From: Anaerolineae bacterium
GTDB lineage: Bacteria > Chloroflexota > Anaerolineae > 4572-78 > J111
Assembly: GCA_023382535.1 (NCBI GenBank)
Contig: JAHDWA010000114.1
Location: 1-20,412, forward strand
DNA: 20,412 bases
Direction of reading: 5' to 3'
Shown here piece by piece: positions 1 through 7,088 of the stretch; position 1 is the first letter of the stretch; every line of letters begins with the position of its first letter. The position numbers were made by a program, and so were the translations under genes. The notes beneath the pieces were generated by a model. That model ran no database searches and had not been told where the DNA came from. It saw only the letters and a list, made by a program, of their open reading frames with translations.

Positions 1-1811
1 AAGGCATCCCGAACCTGGGCAACATTGATGGTTTGATGTTGGCGCAGGTAATTTTTTAACCAGCCGACAAACTCGTTATAGGTCTCGGTCAGGAGAATAA
101 CTTCCGGAGAGAGGCGTGTCAGTTGCCCTCCTTCGATGAGGGCCTGCATCACCTCATCACCCAGAGCGGCAGCAACATCTTTGGGCAGGGGGGTGTTGAA
201 AGGAGCGCGTCGAAAATCGGCCAGGAGCTTGTCTACAGCGGCCTGTTGCGCGGGAGCAAATTTGACCTGGTGAGTGGACATCCGAACCGTATTTTCGGTG
301 GCGGCCAGCGTTCCATCCTGCTGGCCGCGCTGAATGGCTTCATTGAGGAGCCGGGTTTCCAATTTGAGGCGGCTTTTTAGTTCACTGCGCGGCATACCCG
401 CTCGCAGGGGAAAGCGGCGGTGATAGTCAAGGAGGGTGGCTGTGATTTGGCCCAGGAGGGTGGCCCAGCCGCCCCGCGAGGCAACCAAGGCTTTAGAGTG
501 GGACAAGTTACCAACCTGTCCTACAGGCTCAGCCAGCATAAAGACGTCCCCTTTTTTTAACAATTCAGCCAGCGCTGCTGAAGCCGCCTCAGCCGGAAGA
601 CGGCACTCGGCCAGAAGGGTTTGGGTGGGCGTTGGGCCACGGCGGTCCAGTTCACCTAACAGCACGTCGCCAGGCGTGCCGGCGAGAAGGGTGTCCAGCC
701 GCTTGAGTAAATCGGGCCGGAAGCGGCGATGGCGGCGGCGCGGCAAGGGATCAACGATCACACCGCCGCCGATGGTCAGCGAGGGAGAAGGTTGGCGAAT
801 GATAAAGCGGTCCCCTTTGATTACCGGAATACGTCGGGCGAGCCGGAGCTGGACCCAGCCGGTCTGTCCTGGCTCCAATTGGCGCACCCCCAACAGGCGG
901 GTGTAGGCCAGAACTTCGGTTGAGCCGGTAAATAGTTCGACCTCCTGATTGTGGCGCAGAGGACGGGGCGAGTCGGGTAAGAGGCGGAGCTGCACGTCAA
1001 CTAATTGGGACGGCTCCAACCAACCGGGGGTCGTCAAGACGCTGCCGCGGGCAACGTCGGCGGTGCTTAAACCGGTTAGGTTAACCGCCGTGCGCGAGCC
1101 GGGGCTGGCCAGCTCGACGCTTTTTTTGTGCGACTGCAGCCCGCGAATGCGTGTCTTGAGACCCTGCGGTAAAATTTCGACTTCCTGGCCGGCCTGCAAT
1201 TGGCCGTCGAGGAGGGTGCCGGTAACGACGGTGCCAAAGCCGCTCATGGAAAAAACACGGTCAATCGGCAGGCGGGGCCGGCCACGGTTGGGCCGGGGCG
1301 GGGCCTGGGCCAGCAGTTGATCGAGGGTTTGGACGAGGGTTTTGAGGCCCGTACCGCGCAGGGCGGAAACAGGGATGATGGGGGCGTCAGCCAGAACCGT
1401 GCCGGTCATAGTTTCGGCAATGTCGGCCTGGATCAGTTCCAGCCAATCTTCGTCCTCAATCATATCTACTTTGGTAACGGCGATGACGCCCCGCGGAATT
1501 TCCAATAAATCCAGAATGGCCAGGTGCTCGCGGGTTTGGGGCATAACCCCTTCGTCGGCGGCAATCACAAAGAGAGCCGCATCAACCCCCCCGACACCGG
1601 CCAGCATGTTTTTGATAAAATCTATGTGGCCCGGCACATCCACAATGCCGACCGACTCGCCGGAGGGGAGAGTCAGCCAGGCAAAACCCAGGTCAATGGT
1701 CATGGCCCGCTGTTGCTCTTCTTTCAGCCGGTCGGGGTCTATACCGGTGAGGGCTTTGACCAGGGTGGATTTGCCGTGATCTACGTGGCCGGCAGTGCCG
1801 ATGACCCGCAT
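1..1811 (-). CDS. selB: Selenocysteine-specific translation elongation factor SelB (C-terminus cut by window edge)
   Basis: SelB is the GTPase that carries Sec-tRNA(Sec) to the ribosome at UGA codons marked by a SECIS element; it acts in the cytoplasm. Translating the minus strand from the ATG at 1811 gives 603 codons without a stop. The G1 motif GHVDHGKST is at residues 8-16, the SelB-type G2 segment MTIDLGFA at about 37-44, DVPGH (G3) at 58-62 and TKVD (G4) at 113-116. Beta-barrel domains with RVFSMSGFGTVVTGT follow. The last visible residues, TINVAQVRDA, match the winged-helix C-terminus that normally precedes a TSRK motif, so only a few dozen residues are missing. A Shine-Dalgarno-like AGGCAGG (1820-1826) lies inside the last codons of the upstream coiled-coil gene, 3 bp away, which suggests translational coupling. 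No selA, selC or selD is visible. Confidence 0.96.
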   Translation of the reverse strand, partial: MRVIGTAGHVDHGKSTLVKALTGIDPDRLKEEQQRAMTIDLGFAWLTLPSGESVGIVDVPGHIDFIKNMLAGVGGVDAALFVIAADEGVMPQTREHLAILDLLEIPRGVIAVTKVDMIEDEDWLELIQADIAETMTGTVLADAPIIPVSALRGTGLKTLVQTLDQLLAQAPPRPNRGRPRLPIDRVFSMSGFGTVVTGTLLDGQLQAGQEVEILPQGLKTRIRGLQSHKKSVELASPGSRTAVNLTGLSTADVARGSVLTTPGWLEPSQLVDVQLRLLPDSPRPLRHNQEVELFTGSTEVLAYTRLLGVRQLEPGQTGWVQLRLARRIPVIKGDRFIIRQPSPSLTIGGGVIVDPLPRRRHRRFRPDLLKRLDTLLAGTPGDVLLGELDRRGPTPTQTLLAECRLPAEAASAALAELLKKGDVFMLAEPVGQVGNLSHSKALVASRGGWATLLGQITATLLDYHRRFPLRAGMPRSELKSRLKLETRLLNEAIQRGQQDGTLAATENTVRMSTHQVKFAPAQQAAVDKLLADFRRAPFNTPLPKDVAAALGDEVMQALIEGGQLTRLSPEVILLTETYNEFVGWLKNYLRQHQTINVAQVRDA

Positions 1812-1814
1812 CGC

Positions 1815-3008
1815 CTAGACCTGCCTGTTGGCCAATTCTTCAAAGCGCTGCTGCCAATCGCGGGCGACAAAAGTGCGGTTTTGAATATCTTCTTCGATGA
1901 TTTGCAGAACGAGGTCCATCTGGGTTTGAACGGTTTGATTCAGTTTGACCATTTCATCCACCCTTTTTTGCAAAAGTTCCATGTTCTTTTGCAGATCGGT
2001 AAAGGTGGGTTTCCACTCCAAGCTCTGCTTTTTCCAACGCTGTTCATACTCGGCCCGCCACTTTTCCATTTCGGCTTGCTGGCGATCTTCAGCCAGGCGC
2101 TGCAACTCGGTGGCTTTGTGCTGTTCCCGCTGCAGGCGTTCTTGAAAATCTTGCAGCGACTCCAAGGCTCGTTTATTGAGCTGGTAGTGCTCGGCATATT
2201 TGTCCATCAGGCCCTTGTACTCATCCATACGATGCTCAACGGACTCGGCAGCGTCGCTCCAATTCTTAACCAGCCGTTCGCGTTGGGCCATCTGGAAATC
2301 CATGTGCTCGCGGTGGCGGCGAATATCCTCGCGGATTTCGTCGAGAGCAGCTTGATATTGAGCGTACTGAGGAATTTGCTGCTCTACAAGTTGGACTTTG
2401 GTTAAACTTGCATCAATTTTTTTATGAAGATTAGGTATTTCCGCTTGTAGTTCAGCTAGGCGGAGTGTGTCTACCCGGCGCTGGTCTTCCAGGTAGGTGG
2501 CGGCCCTGGCCCGTTCCTCAAGCAGCTTGTCAAGGTTGTTGAGCCGCGTTTCAAAAGTATTGACTTCTTTATTGAGCCGGTCCACCTCAGCCCGGGCGAG
2601 CGAAATTTGCTCATCGTAACGCTGGGTTCGGTCCAGGTCGCGCCGCAGTTCATAGAGGGTTTTGGCAAACGTGTCCAACTGGGTGAGCATGGCGTTGTTG
2701 ACGTCTCGGAAATTCTGCTGGCGGCGGGTGTACTGCTCTTCAAAAATCTGCAAGAGTTCGGTTTTCAGGCTGAGCAATTGGTCATCGAGCTGCGGGGTTG
2801 AACTCCACCTGAGCTGGGCTTCGGCCAGTTGCGCTTCCAGTTGCTGGGTCCAGCGGGCCTGCTCCTGTAATTCATAAGCCTGGGCTTCAAGGCGCTGCTG
2901 TAATTTGGCGATAATCTGCGGGTCGGTTTGGTATGGCAGCGCTGAAGCATCAGGCTGAGATGATGATTTGGTTTGCTCTATCGGCACAGTTCTCTCCTGC
3001 TCGGACAA
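1815..3008 (-). CDS. Long coiled-coil protein of unknown function, co-transcribed with selB
   Basis: This 397-residue cytoplasmic protein has no signal peptide or membrane segment. I do not recognise a family. After a Ser/Gln/Pro-rich N-terminus of about 28 residues it is almost entirely charged and Gln-rich heptad sequence (roughly residues 32-385), with few prolines and glycines, as expected for a rod-like coiled coil of the SMC-hinge-less or tropomyosin-like kind. The start is a TTG at 3008, just inside a stop codon, with no strong ribosome binding site. A sigma70-like promoter lies directly upstream. The gene ends 3 bp before selB, and its last codons contain the likely selB ribosome binding site, so the two form one transcription unit. 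Whether it has any role in selenoprotein synthesis is unknown; it may only share the promoter. It could be a scaffold or cell-envelope-associated coiled coil. Confidence 0.85.
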   Translation of the reverse strand: MSEQERTVPIEQTKSSSQPDASALPYQTDPQIIAKLQQRLEAQAYELQEQARWTQQLEAQLAEAQLRWSSTPQLDDQLLSLKTELLQIFEEQYTRRQQNFRDVNNAMLTQLDTFAKTLYELRRDLDRTQRYDEQISLARAEVDRLNKEVNTFETRLNNLDKLLEERARAATYLEDQRRVDTLRLAELQAEIPNLHKKIDASLTKVQLVEQQIPQYAQYQAALDEIREDIRRHREHMDFQMAQRERLVKNWSDAAESVEHRMDEYKGLMDKYAEHYQLNKRALESLQDFQERLQREQHKATELQRLAEDRQQAEMEKWRAEYEQRWKKQSLEWKPTFTDLQKNMELLQKRVDEMVKLNQTVQTQMDLVLQIIEEDIQNRTFVARDWQQRFEELANRQV

Positions 3009-3035
3009 CTAAAAATCTGACAATTTTAGTTTGGT

Positions 3036-3064
3036 ATTGTAACATGACTTAAAAGGGGCGGCAA
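3036..3064 (-). promoter_or_regulatory. Candidate sigma70 promoter for the coiled-coil gene and selB
   Basis: Read on the minus strand, the -35 element TTGCCG (3064-3059, 4 of 6 matches to consensus) and the -10 element TACAAT (3041-3036, 5 of 6) are separated by exactly 17 bases. Transcription would begin about 20 nt before the TTG start at 3008. This is pattern matching only. Confidence 0.5.
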
Positions 3065-3260
3065 GGATTTTTGAAGTTAACCAGAGACCCGGCCTAAAAC
3101 TTGGCTCAAACCAAATTCAAACTTTTATATGATATATTGACTTTACTGTGGGTGTGTCGGCAGTGTTGAATTAACATAAAAGTTTGATATTTGTGATATA
3201 AGTAACTGAACGAAACAAATAACGAATTTTAAACATTGGCTGGCCAGTGATGACATTTGG

Positions 3261-3319
3261 GGAAGTATTCCAGGCGGTTCAGGGCCTGGTCTTATCATCC
3301 TGGAAGGGGCAGTGTTGCC
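3261..3319. promoter_or_regulatory. Cluster of mutually exclusive hairpins upstream of the polysaccharide block
   Basis: The arm TTCCAGG (3268-3274) can pair with CCTGGAA (3299-3305) through 7 bp. Its CCAGG core, extended to CCAGGC, can instead pair with GCCTGG (3284-3289) through 6 bp across an 8-base loop, and its TTCC can pair with GGAA at 3261-3264. Only one of these can form at once. This resembles a leader with alternative folds, but no T-run follows, so it does not look like a classical attenuator. No known riboswitch class was recognised. Confidence 0.3.
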
Positions 3320-3461
3320 AGAACAGGCGGCCAAAAGTAACAAAAAAAATCGCTTTTGTGCCAAGACGAAATCTATTACCAGTCGTTCATATTCTCCCTC
3401 TACCAAAAGCCCATACTTGTCATACTTCGTCTACTTTTCAGATCAGAAAAGAAGTAGATTA

Positions 3462-3548
3462 ATGAAGAGTATTAGTACAATAGGATCAAAGCGATTTCCC
3501 GTACTAAATCTATTAATTATGCTATGCTTAGGCAGCATACATTTTTAA
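3462..3548 (+). other. Short frame that may be the true N-terminus of the following glycosyltransferase
   Basis: The frame opens with ATG at 3462 and encodes 28 residues: a basic start (MKSISTIGSKRF) followed by a hydrophobic stretch. It overlaps the start of the next gene in another frame. One additional T in the T5 run at 3542-3546 would fuse it directly to the first membrane helix of the glycosyltransferase (FLIVPFIISL). It could equally be a chance frame. A weak purine stretch (AGAAG) lies about 8 to 12 bases upstream. Confidence 0.25.
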
Positions 3549-5341
3549 TTGTTCCATTTATTATTTCATTAATCATCCGACTTGTTTTTTTGGAACCACT
3601 CATCAGTCATAACGCTCCTGAAATATGGGATGCGTACAACTATTTTGATCGCGCCGTTAGACTGGAGACCATACTGGTCGGCCTTTTACGGGGTAACCTG
3701 CCGTCTGTAGAAGAGTTGGCGAGCAGTTTCAGCAATGTTCATCCCCCGATGCAGCATTTTGTATTATCCTTAGGGTTTCTTGCCTTTGGTAGTACCCTGG
3801 CTGTAGGACGAGTCATGATGGTAGTGTTGTCGGCCTTGACCACACCGTTGGTATATCTGGTAAGTAAAAAGGCGACAAGCGAACGAGGTGCCGTAAATGC
3901 TGCTGTTATATTCGCCATTTATCCCGGCTTCATCCACTACTCGTTACGCTTGTTTTCAGAAACAACCTATGTTTTTATACTTTTTGCTATGCTTTATTTT
4001 GCCCTTATGTCAGTAGAAGTAACCCAACCTTACTGGAAAGCAAGTTTTCTAGCCGTTGTGACAGGCTTTCTATTAGGGGTAGGAGTGCTCACTCGCGCTA
4101 CCGGGTTATCATGGATAGTGGTCGTCGCGCTGGGGGCAGGTTGGTATTCGGTTGAGCTAAAAAAGCGCTTCTTGCTGCCTACTTTAATTTTGATTTCCGC
4201 TGGCATTACTCTTTTGCCATGGGAAATTGTAATGTCCAGAGTTGAGGGTCGGTTTGTTCCGATTGTCATAGGGAGTGACATTAGTTTGTATAACGGTAAT
4301 ACTCCCTGGCTACCTGAGGGGTATGGGGAAGCATTTGGAGTATATAAGGAACAAGCGGCTAGAGTGGCACGCGAATATAGCCAGCAGCATAACATTCGCC
4401 TCAGCGAGGCATACCGCACTTTGGCTCTTAAAGAGATTACCGGCAACCCAACCCAATTTCTCAAACGAGGTTTTTACAAGTTACGGGATTTGTGGTCGGT
4501 TGATCATCAACTGGTGCTCTATATCCTTATGGGGGGATATCCTCCAATTAATAACCAGGTAGCTGGCCTGGTTTTTGGGGTGATTGTAATTGGCCTTTTC
4601 GCTTTTCTTGCCCTAGCTTTATGGGGATTGTTTAACCCGGCTCCAGCCCTGCATTACCGAGGATTAATAGTAAGTTTGGTTCTTGCGGCCATAGTTGTAC
4701 ATTTCATTACACTGGCTCATTCCCGACATAATATACCTCTTCTCGCTGTTTTGCTGCCAGCAGCGGGACATGGCGGGGCGTACTTGGGGACGCTCTTCAA
4801 AAGAAGTGCAGGCTGGCCCTGGAAAACTGCCTGGTGGCTTAGTATCACTTTAGCTGCTTTTTCTATTTACACCAGCCTCCCTTTTACTTACGGTAGAGTA
4901 GTACCCTCGAGCCATTATTTAGGGATTGTCAGGAAGCTTGATCGGTGGCTAGGTGTTGAAACGAGGGTCAGTGACCGGGTTTTATTAAAAATAAGTGATG
5001 GGAATTACCCGACAGAAGTTACTATTTCGACTTCAAATAGTGATTTGAAATTCTTGGATTCAACGTCGCATTCGTTTGTGTGGCAGCCATCCTCTGGAAC
5101 GGCAATAAGGGACTTAGTTGTTCAATCACAAACAGGGACAGCCCCTTTTCAATTATACTTGTCTTCAAAACGGCCAGAGCAAACGGCAGTATTGTCTTTG
5201 AATCGAGAAGCCTGGCAAACCTGGAACTCGTCGGGTATAACCGGGATAGAATACATGTGGACCGGTAGTGCTCAGCTTAATAAATTATGGGTTCCAGCCT
5301 TGAAAAACATCAAATCAAGTGAGGATAGTGATGCTGAATGA
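3524..5341 (+). CDS. GT39/ArnT-like membrane glycosyltransferase
   Basis: This 605-residue multi-pass protein resembles the GT-C fold enzymes of the ArnT/PMT_2 type, which move a sugar from a polyprenyl-phosphate donor to an acceptor on the outer face of the membrane. A first membrane helix (about residues 6-24) is followed by an outer loop with acidic residues Asp36 and Asp42, where the family's catalytic Asp lies, and by the HPP motif at 73-75. About ten more hydrophobic segments follow, and HSRHNIP at 399-405 corresponds to the late HxRY..P signature. The last 120 to 130 residues are soluble and probably extracytoplasmic. The ATG at 3524 has no visible ribosome binding site, and the N-terminus may be longer (see 3462-3548). 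It is the first gene of the polysaccharide block. The sugar and acceptor cannot be told from sequence; protein glycosylation is an alternative role. Confidence 0.85.
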   Translation: MLRQHTFLIVPFIISLIIRLVFLEPLISHNAPEIWDAYNYFDRAVRLETILVGLLRGNLPSVEELASSFSNVHPPMQHFVLSLGFLAFGSTLAVGRVMMVVLSALTTPLVYLVSKKATSERGAVNAAVIFAIYPGFIHYSLRLFSETTYVFILFAMLYFALMSVEVTQPYWKASFLAVVTGFLLGVGVLTRATGLSWIVVVALGAGWYSVELKKRFLLPTLILISAGITLLPWEIVMSRVEGRFVPIVIGSDISLYNGNTPWLPEGYGEAFGVYKEQAARVAREYSQQHNIRLSEAYRTLALKEITGNPTQFLKRGFYKLRDLWSVDHQLVLYILMGGYPPINNQVAGLVFGVIVIGLFAFLALALWGLFNPAPALHYRGLIVSLVLAAIVVHFITLAHSRHNIPLLAVLLPAAGHGGAYLGTLFKRSAGWPWKTAWWLSITLAAFSIYTSLPFTYGRVVPSSHYLGIVRKLDRWLGVETRVSDRVLLKISDGNYPTEVTISTSNSDLKFLDSTSHSFVWQPSSGTAIRDLVVQSQTGTAPFQLYLSSKRPEQTAVLSLNREAWQTWNSSGITGIEYMWTGSAQLNKLWVPALKNIKSSEDSDAE

Positions 5342-5455
5342 ATAGGATTCAAACAAGGTTAAGTTTAAAGATTTTTGTTAAATTTCTCGGGTAGGGCCAG
5401 GTTCATTCATGGCAAATCTGGGAAATCAGTGTTATGCTTCTATAAATGTGGCAAG

Positions 5456-5471
5456 ATATTTGGCCATATAT
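5456..5471. promoter_or_regulatory. 16 bp near-perfect palindrome upstream of the flippase gene
   Basis: ATATTTGGCCATATAT is self-complementary except for one central T/T pair and ends 28 bp before the flippase ATG. Its size and position suit a dimeric regulator's operator. The 158 bp gap between the two genes also holds TATAAA at 5441-5446, but its -35 match is poor. Confidence 0.25.
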
Positions 5472-5499
5472 TTAATGTTTCAGATGAAAACGATAATCT

Positions 5500-7059
5500 A
5501 TGCAAGCCAACCTTAACCCGGAAATTCAATCTGCTGTCCCGGTTTCTTCGACCAAGCAAGATATTTTAAATACGGCTAAAGGCAGCAGTATTCTCTTCTT
5601 TGGCCAAATTTTTGACTATGCCAGCCGTTTTATTTTTGGGATTATCATAGCCCGCTGGCTGGGAGCCAGCGATTTTGGTTTGTATAACTTGGGCGTAGCA
5701 TTTGCTTCCATTCTTGCACCTTTTGCCATGTTTGGTTTGCCAACCGGTATGGTGCGCTTTCTGCCGATAGCCATTCGAAAAAAAGATGAGGCTGATTTTG
5801 CCGGCTTATTAAAAGTTGGATTAGCTATAGTTGGCGTGACGAGTATTGGCCTGGGTTTGGTTGGGTTTATGGCGGCTGATTGGTTAGCAGTTGCCATGTT
5901 TAATAAACCGGATATGGGCGTCGTCCTGCGGATAGTCAGCCTGTGCATTCCCCTCATCGCTTTGAGCGGCGGCGTTTTTGCGCCTGCAACGCGGGCCTTT
6001 AAGCAGATGCAGTACCACGTGGTTGCAAATAATATCGCCTTTAATATTGGCAAGATTGGATTCACAATCTTGTTCCTGAGTTTGGGCCTGGGTGTCTCAG
6101 GGGCCATCTCTGGTCATGTTGCAGCTTGGATGATCCAGCTCATCCTCCTCATTTATTTTCTTAACCGGCTTTTCCCTCTAGGGCGCCTGGTTCATGCAGC
6201 CCCATCCAACACGCGCGAATTACTTTCATTTTCTCTCCCTCTCTATTTTAGTACTTTTATGGGCAAACTCGAGAACAACCTCGAGATCATGTTTCTGGGG
6301 TTTTTTGGTAGTACGGCCTCAGTTGGCATTTATAATGCCGCGTTCCGGGTGACAATAGTGGGCAGTATGTCTTTACTGGCAATTTCAACTTCGATCACAC
6401 CCATTATTTCCGATTTGTACCACCAGAACAAAAGGGTCGAGTTAAACGAACTCTACAAGATAACGACAAAATGGTCGCTGACGTTCTCGTTGATCTTCTT
6501 TTTGATTCTTGTTATGTTTGCCAGGCCCATCCTATCTGTTTTTGGGCGGGAGTTTGAATCCGGCACACTCGCTCTCATGATCATGGCCTTTGGTAACCTG
6601 GCTAATGGGGGTACCGGTATCTGTGCCACACTAGTCACAATGACCGGTCACAGCAAATTGAGATTGTACAACTCTATTTTCTCAATCATTCTAACTTTAA
6701 TGCTCGATTTGCTCCTTATCCCATTCTGGGGTGTGATCGGGGCAGCCGTGGTTACTATGCTAACTGTGATGATCTTAAACACCCTGTATACGATCCAATT
6801 GTATAAACTTTTAAGACTCTGGCCCTATGATCGCAGTTTTGGTAAACCCCTTCTGGCTGGCTTGGTTGCTTTTCTGATAACTTCTCTTTTCAATTGGATT
6901 GTTCCGGCTGAAACTCACCTGATCTACCTGGCCTTGAACATTATTTGCTTGTGTTTTAGCTTTATTATTGTTTTGATATTACTCGGACTGTCTGAAGAAG
7001 ATCGGCTTGTTTTAAACCGTATTCACAAAAGGTTCAAAGCAATGTTTCTGCGAGGTTAA
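5500..7059 (+). CDS. Wzx-type lipid-linked oligosaccharide flippase
   Basis: This 519-residue integral membrane protein belongs to the polysaccharide-export branch of the MOP/MVF superfamily, which moves undecaprenyl-diphosphate-linked repeat units from the cytoplasmic to the outer face. Visible signatures are the N-terminal GSSILFFGQIFDYASRF followed by ARWLGASDFGLYNL (about residues 51-64), which is typical of this family. About twelve to fourteen hydrophobic segments follow, with charged loops such as RFLPIAIRKKDEADF near residue 86. Length is slightly above the usual 400 to 500. The start at 5500 gives a short polar N-terminus; no strong ribosome binding site precedes it. Its next neighbours are the chain-length kinase and the polymerase, so it completes a Wzx/Wzy/Wzz set. 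Function is inferred from family and context. Confidence 0.9.
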   Translation: MQANLNPEIQSAVPVSSTKQDILNTAKGSSILFFGQIFDYASRFIFGIIIARWLGASDFGLYNLGVAFASILAPFAMFGLPTGMVRFLPIAIRKKDEADFAGLLKVGLAIVGVTSIGLGLVGFMAADWLAVAMFNKPDMGVVLRIVSLCIPLIALSGGVFAPATRAFKQMQYHVVANNIAFNIGKIGFTILFLSLGLGVSGAISGHVAAWMIQLILLIYFLNRLFPLGRLVHAAPSNTRELLSFSLPLYFSTFMGKLENNLEIMFLGFFGSTASVGIYNAAFRVTIVGSMSLLAISTSITPIISDLYHQNKRVELNELYKITTKWSLTFSLIFFLILVMFARPILSVFGREFESGTLALMIMAFGNLANGGTGICATLVTMTGHSKLRLYNSIFSIILTLMLDLLLIPFWGVIGAAVVTMLTVMILNTLYTIQLYKLLRLWPYDRSFGKPLLAGLVAFLITSLFNWIVPAETHLIYLALNIICLCFSFIIVLILLGLSEEDRLVLNRIHKRFKAMFLRG

Positions 7060-7088
7060 AAATATTTTGAAAGGCTTGGATTGATACT

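Larger units (their letters stand above)
3009..3523. other. 515 bp divergent intergenic region with overlapping inverted repeats, no convincing gene
   Basis: This AT-rich stretch separates selB's transcription unit from the polysaccharide genes. Short open frames occur on both strands, but none has a recognisable product or good ribosome binding site. On the left is the minus-strand promoter. In the middle are several short inverted repeats that share arms: GGAA/TTCC (3261-3271), CCAGGC/GCCTGG (3270-3289) and TTCCAGG/CCTGGAA (3268-3305), then GGCA/TGCC (3308-3319). An 8 bp palindrome, CTGGCCAG, is at 3240-3247. The polysaccharide block must be transcribed from here if it has a leader promoter, but I found no clear plus-strand -35/-10 pair. 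On the right, 3462-3548 is a short frame that may belong to the N-terminus of the next gene. Confidence 0.6.

Noticed and set aside
123..2405. Several plus-strand open frames up to 293 codons
   Set aside because: They lie antisense to selB and the coiled-coil gene, which have clear family or structural signatures; the plus-strand products show none.
3143..3462. Open frames on both strands of the intergenic region (3143-3406 minus, 3247-3462 plus)
   Set aside because: No ribosome binding site, no recognisable product and composition unlike neighbouring genes.
5418..5446. Possible promoter (TATAAA with CTGGGA 17 bp upstream)
   Set aside because: The -35 matches only 3 of 6 consensus bases.
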